Source: Achromobacter xylosoxidans A8
GTDB lineage: Bacteria; Pseudomonadota; Gammaproteobacteria; Burkholderiales; Burkholderiaceae_B
Reading direction: 5' to 3'
Assembly: GCF_000165835.1 (NCBI RefSeq)
Contig: NC_014640.1
Location: forward strand, 2,542,001-2,606,000
DNA: 64,000 bases
Made by a program: the position numbers and the translations under genes. The notes beneath the pieces are model-generated. The model ran no database searches. It saw only the letters and a program-made list of their open reading frames with translations, and was not told the DNA's origin. Positions 34,652 to 42,391 of this stretch are shown here, piece by piece. Each line of letters begins with the position of its first letter. The first letter of the stretch is position 1.

Positions 34652-35119
34652 ATGAATCCGACCAAGGAAGAACGGCTCACCGGGGTGATCCTGACCTTGT
34701 TCCAGTTGAACGGCGCGCTGCTCGACTGGGGCGATGCCTTCGTCGCGCCCGAGGCGCTGACCAGCGCGCGCTGGCAGATGCTGGGCGCCCTGGCGCTGGC
34801 AGGCCAGCCCCTGAGCGCGCCGCAGCTTGCGGCCGCCATGGGCGTGACCCGCCAGGGCGCGCAGAAGCAGCTCAATCTGCTGTCCGAAGCGCGCCTGGTG
34901 GAGGTCCGCGCCAATCCGCAGCACAAGCGTTCGCCCTTGTACCGGCTGACCGATGAGGGCCGGCGCGTGTATGGGGCCATCGACGCGCGCTGGAAGGAGC
35001 GCGCGCGGCAACTGGCCGGCGGCTTCAGCGCGGCCGAACTGGAAACGGCGGGGAGGGTGCTGACCGGCTTGCTGGCCGCGCACGTTCCCGCGCCATCGGA
35101 GCAAGATCATGAAACATAG
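34652..35119 (+). CDS. MarR-family transcriptional regulator
   Basis: 155-residue winged-helix regulator. The DNA-binding part reads PLSAPQLAAAMGVTRQGAQKQLNLLSEARLVEVR, followed by the wing NPQHKRSPLYRLTDEGRRVY, as in MarR/HTH_20-type regulators that respond to small phenolic or oxidising ligands. ATG 34652 is preceded by GGAG. The long frame upstream is antisense to araC and non-coding. It overlaps the following membrane-protein gene by 11 bases, so the two form an operon probably autorepressed through the palindrome at 34587-34624. Confidence 0.87.
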   Translation: MNPTKEERLTGVILTLFQLNGALLDWGDAFVAPEALTSARWQMLGALALAGQPLSAPQLAAAMGVTRQGAQKQLNLLSEARLVEVRANPQHKRSPLYRLTDEGRRVYGAIDARWKERARQLAGGFSAAELETAGRVLTGLLAAHVPAPSEQDHET

Positions 35120-35567
35120 AATCCACGCGACGGCAGCCGTGCTGACGCTGCTGTTTCTGGCCGCATTCTGGATATCGACGGCGGTGTCCGAACTGTTCCT
35201 GGCGACCTCCGCGGTGGCGCAGGTCAAGCTGGCCATTGCCTATGCCTTGCTGGGCTTCGTGCCGGTCATGATGCTTACCGCCGCCAGCGGCTTCATGATG
35301 GGCGGCAAGGGCAGGCATCCGTTGCTGCTTGCCAAGCGCAGGCGCATGCCCTTTATCGCGGCCAATGGATTGTTGATTCTGGTGCCCGCGGCGCTGTTCC
35401 TGGCGCTGCGGGCGCAGGCAGGGCTGTTCGACGGGGTGTTTTACGGGGTGCAGGCGCTGGAGTTGGCGGCGGGCGCCGCCAACCTTGCGCTGATCGGTTT
35501 GAACATCCGCGACGGCATCAGGCTCGGGCGCTTGCGGCGGCGCCCGCAGGGGCGGGTCCTGGCTTAG
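35109..35567 (+). CDS. Four-helix membrane protein of unknown function
   Basis: 152-residue inner-membrane protein with about four hydrophobic segments (residues about 7-29, 38-62, 78-96 and 105-130) and a strongly basic C-terminal tail (RLGRLRRRPQGR). No family is named with confidence; small membrane proteins of this type often accompany a MarR repressor as its regulated target. The start ATG 35109 lies within the end of the marR gene. It is followed immediately by a strong stem-loop whose first base is the last base of its stop codon. Confidence 0.72.
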   Translation: MKHRIHATAAVLTLLFLAAFWISTAVSELFLATSAVAQVKLAIAYALLGFVPVMMLTAASGFMMGGKGRHPLLLAKRRRMPFIAANGLLILVPAALFLALRAQAGLFDGVFYGVQALELAAGAANLALIGLNIRDGIRLGRLRRRPQGRVLA

Positions 35568-35597
35568 TATCCCGCCTCGCGGTGCGAGGCGGGATAC
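35567..35597. terminator. Strong bidirectional stem-loop between convergent genes
   Basis: GTATCCCGCCTCGC (35567-35580) pairs perfectly over 14 bases with GCGAGGCGGGATAC (35584-35597), with loop GGT. It lies between the stops of the membrane-protein gene (+) and the pirin gene (-). No long U-run follows, as is common in these G+C-rich genomes. Confidence 0.8.
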
Positions 35598-35614
35598 CCG
35601 CCGGCCCTTTGGCC

Positions 35615-36478
35615 TCAGTGCATCTTGCCGTAGCGTCCGGCGTTGAAGTCCTGGATGGCCTCGACGATTTCCGCCTGCGTGTTCATCACGAAGGGGCCGT
35701 AGCCGACCACCGGCTCGTCGATGGGCTCGCCGCTCAACACCAGGAACATCGCGTCGTTGTTGGCTTCGACGGTGATGTCCTCGCCTTCCAGCGAGAACAG
35801 CGCCAGCTGCGCGTCGCGCGCCACGGTTTCGCCGTTGACCAGCACCGTGCCGCGCAGCACCACCAGCATGCTGTTGCGGCCCGCGGCGACGGGGAAGGTC
35901 GCCGACTTGCCGGCGGCCAGCTTCACGTCCCACACGTCCATCGGCGTGAAGGTGCGCGCCGGCCCCGCGTGGCCCGCGTAGTTGCCTGCGATCACGCGCA
36001 GCGTGCCCGCGCCGTCCGGCAATTCCACCGTCGGGATGTCCGCGTTGAGGATGCCCTGGTAGCCGGCCGGCGCCATCTTGTCCTTGGCGGGCAGGTTGAC
36101 CCAAAGCTGCACCATTTCCAGTTCTCCGCCATTGCGGGTGAAGTCGTGGGAATGGAATTCCTCGTGCAGGATGCCCGAGGCCGCCGTCATCCATTGCACG
36201 TCGCCGGGACCGATGACGCCGCCGTTGCCGGTGGAATCGCGGTGCTCGACTTCGCCGCTGTAGACGATGGTCACGGTTTCAAAGCCGCGGTGCGGATGCT
36301 GCCCGACGCCGCGCGGATGCTCGGCCGGTTCGAACTGGGCCGGGCCGGCGTAGTCCAGCAGCAGGAACGGGCTGGTGTTCTTGCCTTTGTCGTTGTAGGA
36401 GAACATGGAGCGCACCGGGAAGCCGTCGCCCACCCAGTGGGGACGGGGGCTGGCATGCAATCCGAGAATCTTCTTCAT
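35615..36478 (-). CDS. Pirin family protein
   Basis: 287-residue bicupin of the pirin family. The metal-binding N-terminal cupin is shown by HPHRGFETVTIVYSGEVEHRDS and the following ASGILHEEFHSH, which supply the three histidines and glutamate of the iron site. The C-terminal cupin (residues about 170-280) lacks these ligands, as usual. Bacterial pirins act as quercetin 2,3-dioxygenases or redox sensors; which applies here is unknown. ATG 36478 begins MKKILGLHASPRPHWVGDGF, the conserved pirin N-terminus. The upstream frame to 37462 is antisense and non-coding. It is cytosolic and monocistronic. Confidence 0.9.
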   Translation of the reverse strand: MKKILGLHASPRPHWVGDGFPVRSMFSYNDKGKNTSPFLLLDYAGPAQFEPAEHPRGVGQHPHRGFETVTIVYSGEVEHRDSTGNGGVIGPGDVQWMTAASGILHEEFHSHDFTRNGGELEMVQLWVNLPAKDKMAPAGYQGILNADIPTVELPDGAGTLRVIAGNYAGHAGPARTFTPMDVWDVKLAAGKSATFPVAAGRNSMLVVLRGTVLVNGETVARDAQLALFSLEGEDITVEANNDAMFLVLSGEPIDEPVVGYGPFVMNTQAEIVEAIQDFNAGRYGKMH

Positions 36479-36634
36479 GGTCGTATTTCCTGTTGCGCGG
36501 CCCCAGCGGGGCCGTTCGTCATAGTTAAGAAGATAAGGGCGCAAGCCCACGCGCGGTAGTCCCCCGCGCTGATAAGCACTGTTCCATGCATCGGACACTG
36601 GGGCGGGAACCGAGGGCTCGCGTATCCTTCGGGA

Positions 36635-37174
36635 ATGGCGGATACAGAGAGCGCAGCCCTGACGGGCCAAGAGAATCAGGTCCAGGGCTTTGCCCCGGTG
36701 GCGCAGGCCGGCGCGCGCGTGCTGGTGCTGGGTTCCATGCCGGGAGTGGCGTCGCTCAGGCAGGGCCGCTATTACGCCCACCCGCGCAACGCCTTCTGGC
36801 CCATCGCGGCCAGCGTCTTCGGCTTCGATCCCGGCCTGGATTACGCGCAGCGCCTGCATGCCCTGCAAGCCGCAGGCGTCGCCCTGTGGGACGTGCTGCA
36901 AGCCTGCGAACGACCCGGCAGCCTGGACGCCGACATCCGCGGCGACACTCTGGTCGCCAACGATTTCGCCGCATTCCTGGAACGGCACCCGGCCATCGTC
37001 CGGGTCTGTTTCAATGGCGCCAAGGCCGCGGCGCTGTACCGTCGCCACGTGCTGCCCGGGCTGGCCGTCCCGCTGGAGTACATGGACCTGCCGTCGACCA
37101 GCCCGGCGCACGCGGCGGCTTCGTTCGAGCACAAGCTGGCCGCTTGGCGCCGGGCGCTCAAGATCGAGGATTGA
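36635..37174 (+). CDS. DNA-deoxyinosine / uracil-DNA glycosylase family protein
   Basis: 179-residue DNA-repair enzyme of the uracil-DNA glycosylase superfamily, DNA-deoxyinosine glycosylase branch. Motif 1 LGSMPGVASLRQGRYYAHPRNAFW (given here in two parts: LGSMPG near residue 33 and YYAHPRNAFWP near 46) forms the active-site and substrate-recognition loops. The C-terminal motif LPSTSPAHA provides the DNA-intercalating loop. It would remove deaminated bases such as hypoxanthine or uracil from DNA. It is not obviously linked to its neighbours and lies divergent from the pirin gene. Confidence 0.87.
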   Translation: MADTESAALTGQENQVQGFAPVAQAGARVLVLGSMPGVASLRQGRYYAHPRNAFWPIAASVFGFDPGLDYAQRLHALQAAGVALWDVLQACERPGSLDADIRGDTLVANDFAAFLERHPAIVRVCFNGAKAAALYRRHVLPGLAVPLEYMDLPSTSPAHAAASFEHKLAAWRRALKIED

Positions 37175-37223
37175 CGGACTGGGGCCGTAGACCGGCCCGG
37201 TTTCGTACTTATCCGTCCCCAGT

Positions 37224-37237
37224 TTGATACTTATCAA
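37224..37237. promoter_or_regulatory. Perfect FNR/ANR box upstream of ttrB
   Basis: TTGAT-ACTT-ATCAA matches the FNR consensus TTGATNNNNATCAA at all ten specified positions. Its centre is 71 bases upstream of the ttrB ATG. In a class II arrangement transcription would start near 37272. This supports induction of the operon under oxygen limitation. Confidence 0.85.
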
Positions 37238-37262
37238 GCCTCTATATAACTCCAGGTGATAA

Positions 37263-37286
37263 GTTAATTCCTGTAACGGAATTAAC
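37263..37286 (+). promoter_or_regulatory. Inverted repeat in the ttrB leader
   Basis: GTTAATTCC (37263-37271) and GGAATTAAC (37278-37286) are exact reverse complements around a six-base spacer, ending 15 bases before the ttrB ATG. It could be an operator for a second regulator or a leader hairpin next to the ribosome-binding site GGAG (37291-37294). Confidence 0.5.
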
Positions 37287-37301
37287 GCTTGGAGAAGCAC
37301 C

Positions 37302-38072
37302 ATGAGTACCCCCGCCAGCCCCCCGGAACCGCCACTCCCGGGTAAACGAGGCTTTCTAAAGGGCTTACTGGGGTTGGGGGCTGCGGCCACTGTCATTCCC
37401 ATCCGCGCCGAGGCTACGGGCATCAACGGCCAGCCGCCGCGCCGCCCCGGCATGGCCGGCAAGCGCTACGGCATGGTCGTGGACATGCGCAAGTGCATCG
37501 GCTGCCAGTCCTGTACGGTCAGCTGTTCGATGGAGAACCTGCCGCCGATAGGGCAGTTCCGCACCACCGTCCTGCAATACGAAGTCCTGCCCGACTCTGG
37601 CGGCCCGGCCTCCATGGTGATGCTGCCGCGCCTGTGCAACCACTGCGACAACCCGCCTTGCGTGCCCGTCTGTCCGGTGCAGGCCACCTTCCAGCGCGAA
37701 GACGGCATCGTGCTGGTCGACAACGAACGCTGCGTGGGCTGCGCCTATTGCGTGCAGGCCTGTCCCTACGACGCCCGCTTCATCAACCACGAAACGCAGA
37801 CCGCCGACAAATGCACCTTCTGCGAGCACCGCCTGGAAGCGGGGCTGCTGCCGGCCTGCGTGGAAAGCTGCGTGGGCGGCGCGCGCGTCATCGGCGACCT
37901 GAACGATCCCGACAGCGCCATTTCCCAGCTGCTGGTCGAGCACAAGGCGGACATCAAGGTGCTCAAGCCCGAGATGAAGACCGATCCCCATGTCTATTAC
38001 ATCGGCCTGCCCGATGCGTTCGTCCATCAGGTCGACGGCCAGGCCGGCGTGCGGCTGGCTGGCGGCCATTGA
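37302..38072 (+). CDS. ttrB: Tetrathionate reductase subunit B (4Fe-4S ferredoxin-like)
   Basis: 256-residue iron-sulphur electron-transfer subunit. Four cysteine groups for four [4Fe-4S] clusters are visible: CIGCQSCTVSC, CNHCDNPPCVPVC, CVGCAYCVQAC and CTFC with CVESC. The N-terminus KRGFLKGLLGLGAAATVIP is a Tat signal with Lys-Arg in place of Arg-Arg; the characterised Salmonella TtrB is a known natural case of the same KR exception, supporting the assignment. It relays electrons from the membrane subunit TtrC to the molybdenum subunit TtrA on the periplasmic side. It is the first gene of ttrBCA, behind a perfect FNR box. Related polysulphide/thiosulphate reductases are the alternative. Confidence 0.86.
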   Translation: MSTPASPPEPPLPGKRGFLKGLLGLGAAATVIPIRAEATGINGQPPRRPGMAGKRYGMVVDMRKCIGCQSCTVSCSMENLPPIGQFRTTVLQYEVLPDSGGPASMVMLPRLCNHCDNPPCVPVCPVQATFQREDGIVLVDNERCVGCAYCVQACPYDARFINHETQTADKCTFCEHRLEAGLLPACVESCVGGARVIGDLNDPDSAISQLLVEHKADIKVLKPEMKTDPHVYYIGLPDAFVHQVDGQAGVRLAGGH

Positions 38073-38091
38073 GCCATCGAAGGGGATGAGC

Positions 38092-39126
38092 ATGCAGATC
38101 TCTGAATTGTTGACGCCGGTCTACGACGCCGCCTGGCTGCCGTGGGCCGTGCAGTACTTTTTCCTCATCGGCATCAGCGCCACCACCGCGCTGACCGCCG
38201 CCTTTGCGGCCTTCGGCAGCGCTGGCTCGCCGGCGCGGCGGTTGCTGCCCGCGGCGGTGACGGTGCTGCTGGTCAGCGCCATCGCTGCGCCCGTGTCCTT
38301 GCTGGCGGACCTGCACCAGCCGGGCCGCTTCTGGCATTTCTACGCGCATGTCACGCCTTGGTCGTGGATGTGGCTGGGCGCCTTGCTGCTGCCGGTGTTC
38401 GTGACGCTGGCGCTGCTGTTCTGCGCTGCCTGGTGGTGGGGCCGCATCGGCTGGGTGCGCGTGCTGGGCATGGCGCTGGCGGTGTCGGCGCTGTCCATCC
38501 TGGTCTACACCGGCGCCGAGGTCATGGTGCTGCGTTCGCGGCCCTTGTGGCACACGGTGTTCCTGCCGGTGAACTTCGCGCTGACCGCCTGGCTGGGCGC
38601 GCTCGGGGCCATGTTCCTGGTGGGCCGCTGGCTGCGCGGCGGTACGCAGGCCATGCCGGTGGAGCTGTTGCGCAGCCTCAGCCTGACCGCGGTGGTGATG
38701 ATGGCGCTGGGCGCCGGCGCCTGGACGCTGCTGGGCCTGCTGGGCCTGGACCCGTCGTTCGACGCCGCGCTGCGTCTGTTCGCGGAGTTCCCGATCTGGC
38801 GCGTCAGCCTGGCGGGCGCGGTGGCGACCGGCTTCTGCATGGTCGCGCTGCTGCAGCGTCCCGCGCGCACCTTGGCCGCGCCGCTGCCCTCGGCCGCGTT
38901 GGCGCTGACCATGCTGGCGGCCGCGTGGATCTTCCGCTGGGTGGTCTTCATGAGCGTGCAGGGCGTGCCGAAGTATGGCGCGGGACTCTATCTGTACGAG
39001 ATGCCCTGGGGCAGCGATGGCTTGCTGGGCATGCTGGGCGTGCTGGGCCTGTGCGTGGCGCTGATCGCCGCCGTGACCTACGCCCTGGAGCTGTTCCCGG
39101 CGCGCGCGCGAGGCCTGGCGGCCTGA
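38092..39126 (+). CDS. ttrC: Tetrathionate reductase subunit C (NrfD-type quinol dehydrogenase)
   Basis: 344-residue integral membrane protein of the NrfD/PsrC family with about nine helices. It anchors the enzyme and oxidises menaquinol or ubiquinol, passing electrons to TtrB. Recognisable parts are the LADLHQPGRFWHFY loop after helix 2 and RWVVFMSVQGVPKYGAGLY before the last helices. ATG 38092 is chosen because AAGGGG lies six bases upstream of it; ATG 38086 is too close to that site. It starts 19 bases after ttrB and is followed by ttrA after 52 bases, the order B-C-A of the Salmonella operon. Confidence 0.85.
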   Translation: MQISELLTPVYDAAWLPWAVQYFFLIGISATTALTAAFAAFGSAGSPARRLLPAAVTVLLVSAIAAPVSLLADLHQPGRFWHFYAHVTPWSWMWLGALLLPVFVTLALLFCAAWWWGRIGWVRVLGMALAVSALSILVYTGAEVMVLRSRPLWHTVFLPVNFALTAWLGALGAMFLVGRWLRGGTQAMPVELLRSLSLTAVVMMALGAGAWTLLGLLGLDPSFDAALRLFAEFPIWRVSLAGAVATGFCMVALLQRPARTLAAPLPSAALALTMLAAAWIFRWVVFMSVQGVPKYGAGLYLYEMPWGSDGLLGMLGVLGLCVALIAAVTYALELFPARARGLAA

Positions 39127-39178
39127 GCGCCGCCGCGTGGACCTGCCTGTGAACGGGTCCTGGACGAAAGAACATGGA

Positions 39179-42100
39179 ATGAAAGCAATGGACAAGCAAT
39201 ACGAAGACGACAAGCGCGGCGCCCCGCCGGACGAGGCTCCGGACCAGCCGCGCGATGAGGCGCGGCGCAAGCTGATGGTGCGCGGCGGCGTGGTCGCCGG
39301 CGGCATGGCGGCTTTTGCGGCGGGTTACGGCGAAACCGTGGTCCGGGCCGTGAAGGGCCTGGCGCAAGGTACGGCCGGCGTGCCCACGGCGCACGCGGTA
39401 CGCGGCAATTCGCTGACGCCGGAGTTCCGCATCGATCCCTTGACCGGCGTGCTTAGCGCCCAGCCGGGCCAGACGGTCAGTCCCTCCAGCTGCCTGGGCT
39501 GCTGGACCCAGTGCGGCGTGCGCCTGCGTGTGGACACGAAGGAAAACCGCATCCTGCGCGTGGCCGGCAATCCCTACCATCCGCTGGCCACGACCCGGCC
39601 GGCCGCCATGGAAGCGCCGGTGCGCGAGGTCTACGCGCAACTGGGCGGCGACAACGGCCTGGAAGGGCGCGCCACCTCCTGCGCCCGCGGCTCGGCCATG
39701 CTGGAACAGATGAACAGCCCCTTCCGCGTGCTGCAGCCGCTCAAGCGCGTGGGCAAGCGCGGCGAGGGCAAGTGGCAGACCATCTCGTTCGAACAGCTGG
39801 TGCAGGAAGTCTGCGAAGGCGGCGACCTGTTCGGCGAAGGCCAGGTGGACGGCCTGCGCGCCATCTTCGACCGCGAGACGCCGCTGGACCCGCAGAACCC
39901 CGAGTACGGCGCCAAGGTCAACCAGTTCCTCTTTACCGACGCGTCCAACGAAGGCCGCACCCCGCTGATCCAGCGCTTTGCCGGGCAATCCTTCGGCACG
40001 GTCAACTTCAGCAACCATGGTTCCTATTGCGGCCAGAGTTTCCGCGTGGGCGCGGGCGCCGCGCTGGGCGACTTGAAGGGCATGCCGCATGGCAAGCCGG
40101 ATTGGGACAATGCCCGCTTCGGCCTGTTCATCGGCGCAGCCCCGGCGCAGGCCGGCAACCCGTTCCAGCGCCAGGCCCGCCAGTTGGCCGAGGCCCGCGT
40201 GCGGCCGGAAGAAGCCAGTTTCACTTATGTGGTCGTGTCGCCCATGCTGCCGGCTTCGTCCAGCCTCTCGGCCGGATCGGGCAATGAGTGGGTCGCCGTC
40301 AATCCGGCCGGCGACCTGGGCCTGGCCATGGGCCTGATCCGTTGGATCCTGGATAACGAACGCTACGACGCCCGCGCGCTGGCGCAGCCCGGTCCCGAGG
40401 CCATGAAGGCCGCGGGCGAGGCGGCCTGGACCAACGCCACCCATCTGGTGGTGGCCGAGCCCGGCCATCCGCGCCTGGGCAGCTTCCTGCGCGGCGCCGA
40501 CCTGGGTTGGCCGCGTCCGGCCGATGCCGGCGAGAAGTGGGAAGACGTGTATGTGGTGCGCCTGGAAGACGGCACGCTGGCGCCGCACACCACGGCCGCG
40601 CCGGCCACGCTGTTCGTGGACGAGACGGTGGCCGCGCCCGGCATGGACGGGGCGCCCGAAGCCCTGCGCGTGCGCAGTTCGCTGTCGCTGCTGCGCGAGG
40701 AAGCGCGCCGCAAGACGCTGGGCGAATACGCGGCGCTGAGCGGCGTACCCGCCGCCAAGATCGCAGAGCTGGCCGAACGCTTCACCAGCTATGGCAAGCG
40801 GGCCGTGGCCGATGCGCACGGCGGCACGATGAGCGGCTCGGGTTTCTATACCGCCTATGCCATCGCCATGCTGAACACGCTGGTGGGCAACCTCAACGTC
40901 GAAGGCGGCCTGGTGCTGGACGCCGGCCCGTTCCCGCCCTACGGGCAGGGGCCGCGCTACAACATCGCCGGCTTCGCCAACCGCGCCACGCCCAAGGGCG
41001 TGGGCCTGTCGCGCAACCGCTTTCCGTACGAGAAGTCCAGCGAGTTCAAGCGCAAGAAGGCGGCGGGCCAGCCGGCCTATCCGGCCGCGGCGCCCTGGTA
41101 TCCGGCCACGGGTGGCCTCAGCTCGGAGATGCTGGCGTCGGCGTTGGCGGGCTATCCGTACCGCGCCAAGGTCTGGTTCAACCACATGAGCAACCCGATC
41201 TACGGCATTGCCGGCTTGAAGAGCGTCATCATCGACAAGATGAAGGATCCGGGCTTGCTACCGCTGTCGGTGTCGATCAACCCCTTCATCAACGAGACCA
41301 ACGCGCTGGCCGACTACATCGTGCCGGACACGGTCACGTACGAAAGCTGGGGCGTCTCGGCGCCCTGGGCCGACGTGGTCGCCAAGGCTTCCACCGTGCG
41401 CTGGCCCGCCGTGCAGCCGCGGGTGGCGCGCACGGCCACGGACGAGCCGGTCTGCCTGGAAACCTTCCTGATCGCCTGCGCCAAGCGGCTGGACATGCCG
41501 GGCTTCGGCGCCGGCGCCATCTCGGACAAGGACGGCGCCAAGTACGCGCTGGACACGCCCGAGGACTTCTTCCTGCGCGGCATGGCCAACATCGCTTTCG
41601 CGGCCGGCAAGCCCGTGTCCGAGGCCAGCGACGACGACATGGCGCTCACCGGAGTGGACCGCTATGGCGCGTTGCTGCAGCAGAAGCTCAAGCCGGGCGA
41701 ATGGCGCCAGGTCGCCATGCTGATGAGCCGCGGCGGGCGTTTCGACAAGATGCAGGACGCCTGGGTGGAAGCAGGCGGAGCGCGGCAGACGCGCGCCGCC
41801 TACGCCAAGCCCTTGCAGGTCTGGAGCGAGGAACTGGCGGGCTTTCGCCATTCCATGACGGGCGAGCGCTATAGCGGCTGTCCCACCTGGTATCCGACGC
41901 GCCTGGCGGACGGCCGCGACATGCGGGCGCAATACGCGCAGCAGGACTGGCCCTTCCTGCTCAGCTCCTTCAAGTCCAACCTGATGAGCTCCATGTCCAT
42001 CGGCGTGAATCGTTTGCGCCAGGTGCATCCGCACAACCCGGTGTCGATCAACCGGCAGGACGGCGAACGGCTCGGCATCCGCAACGGCGACGCGGTGCGC

Positions 42101-42388
42101 ATCGTGACGCCGGGCGGCGCGGTGACCGGACTGGCGCTGCTGCGCGACGGCATCCAGCCGGGCGCGGTGGGCATCGAGCACGGCTACGGCCATACCGAGT
42201 TGGGCGCACGCGCTCACGTCATCGACGGCAAGTCCATGCCGCACGATCCGGCGCTGGCCGCGGGCGTGAACTTGAACGACCTGGGGTTTGGCGATGCCAC
42301 GCGTGGCGAGCATGCCAACGTCTGGATCGATTGGGTGTCGGGCGCGGCGGTGCGCCAGGGGTTGCCGGCGCGGATCGAACGGGTCTGA
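39179..42388 (+). CDS. ttrA: Tetrathionate reductase subunit A (molybdopterin catalytic subunit)
   Basis: 1069-residue periplasmic catalytic subunit of the DMSO-reductase superfamily. A Tat signal RRKLMVRGGVVAGGM occurs near residues 31-45. The [4Fe-4S] motif is C-x2-C-x3-C (CLGCWTQCG, about residues 104-111) with the fourth cysteine in TSCARG near 168. The GSYCGQS cysteine near 283 is the plausible molybdenum ligand. The C-terminal molybdopterin-binding domain is intact (VSINRQDGERLGIRNGD). Length of about 1000-1070 and the CLGCW pattern fit TtrA better than NapA or PsrA. ATG 39179 or 39188 are both possible. It converges on ccmI with three bases between stops. The two-component genes ttrRS are not in the window. 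Confidence 0.86.
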   Translation: MKAMDKQYEDDKRGAPPDEAPDQPRDEARRKLMVRGGVVAGGMAAFAAGYGETVVRAVKGLAQGTAGVPTAHAVRGNSLTPEFRIDPLTGVLSAQPGQTVSPSSCLGCWTQCGVRLRVDTKENRILRVAGNPYHPLATTRPAAMEAPVREVYAQLGGDNGLEGRATSCARGSAMLEQMNSPFRVLQPLKRVGKRGEGKWQTISFEQLVQEVCEGGDLFGEGQVDGLRAIFDRETPLDPQNPEYGAKVNQFLFTDASNEGRTPLIQRFAGQSFGTVNFSNHGSYCGQSFRVGAGAALGDLKGMPHGKPDWDNARFGLFIGAAPAQAGNPFQRQARQLAEARVRPEEASFTYVVVSPMLPASSSLSAGSGNEWVAVNPAGDLGLAMGLIRWILDNERYDARALAQPGPEAMKAAGEAAWTNATHLVVAEPGHPRLGSFLRGADLGWPRPADAGEKWEDVYVVRLEDGTLAPHTTAAPATLFVDETVAAPGMDGAPEALRVRSSLSLLREEARRKTLGEYAALSGVPAAKIAELAERFTSYGKRAVADAHGGTMSGSGFYTAYAIAMLNTLVGNLNVEGGLVLDAGPFPPYGQGPRYNIAGFANRATPKGVGLSRNRFPYEKSSEFKRKKAAGQPAYPAAAPWYPATGGLSSEMLASALAGYPYRAKVWFNHMSNPIYGIAGLKSVIIDKMKDPGLLPLSVSINPFINETNALADYIVPDTVTYESWGVSAPWADVVAKASTVRWPAVQPRVARTATDEPVCLETFLIACAKRLDMPGFGAGAISDKDGAKYALDTPEDFFLRGMANIAFAAGKPVSEASDDDMALTGVDRYGALLQQKLKPGEWRQVAMLMSRGGRFDKMQDAWVEAGGARQTRAAYAKPLQVWSEELAGFRHSMTGERYSGCPTWYPTRLADGRDMRAQYAQQDWPFLLSSFKSNLMSSMSIGVNRLRQVHPHNPVSINRQDGERLGIRNGDAVRIVTPGGAVTGLALLRDGIQPGAVGIEHGYGHTELGARAHVIDGKSMPHDPALAAGVNLNDLGFGDATRGEHANVWIDWVSGAAVRQGLPARIERV

Positions 42389-42391
42389 GCG

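Noticed and set aside
38948..41185. 745-codon minus-strand frame opposite ttrA
   Set aside because: Antisense to a canonical molybdoenzyme gene; no start signal or domain.
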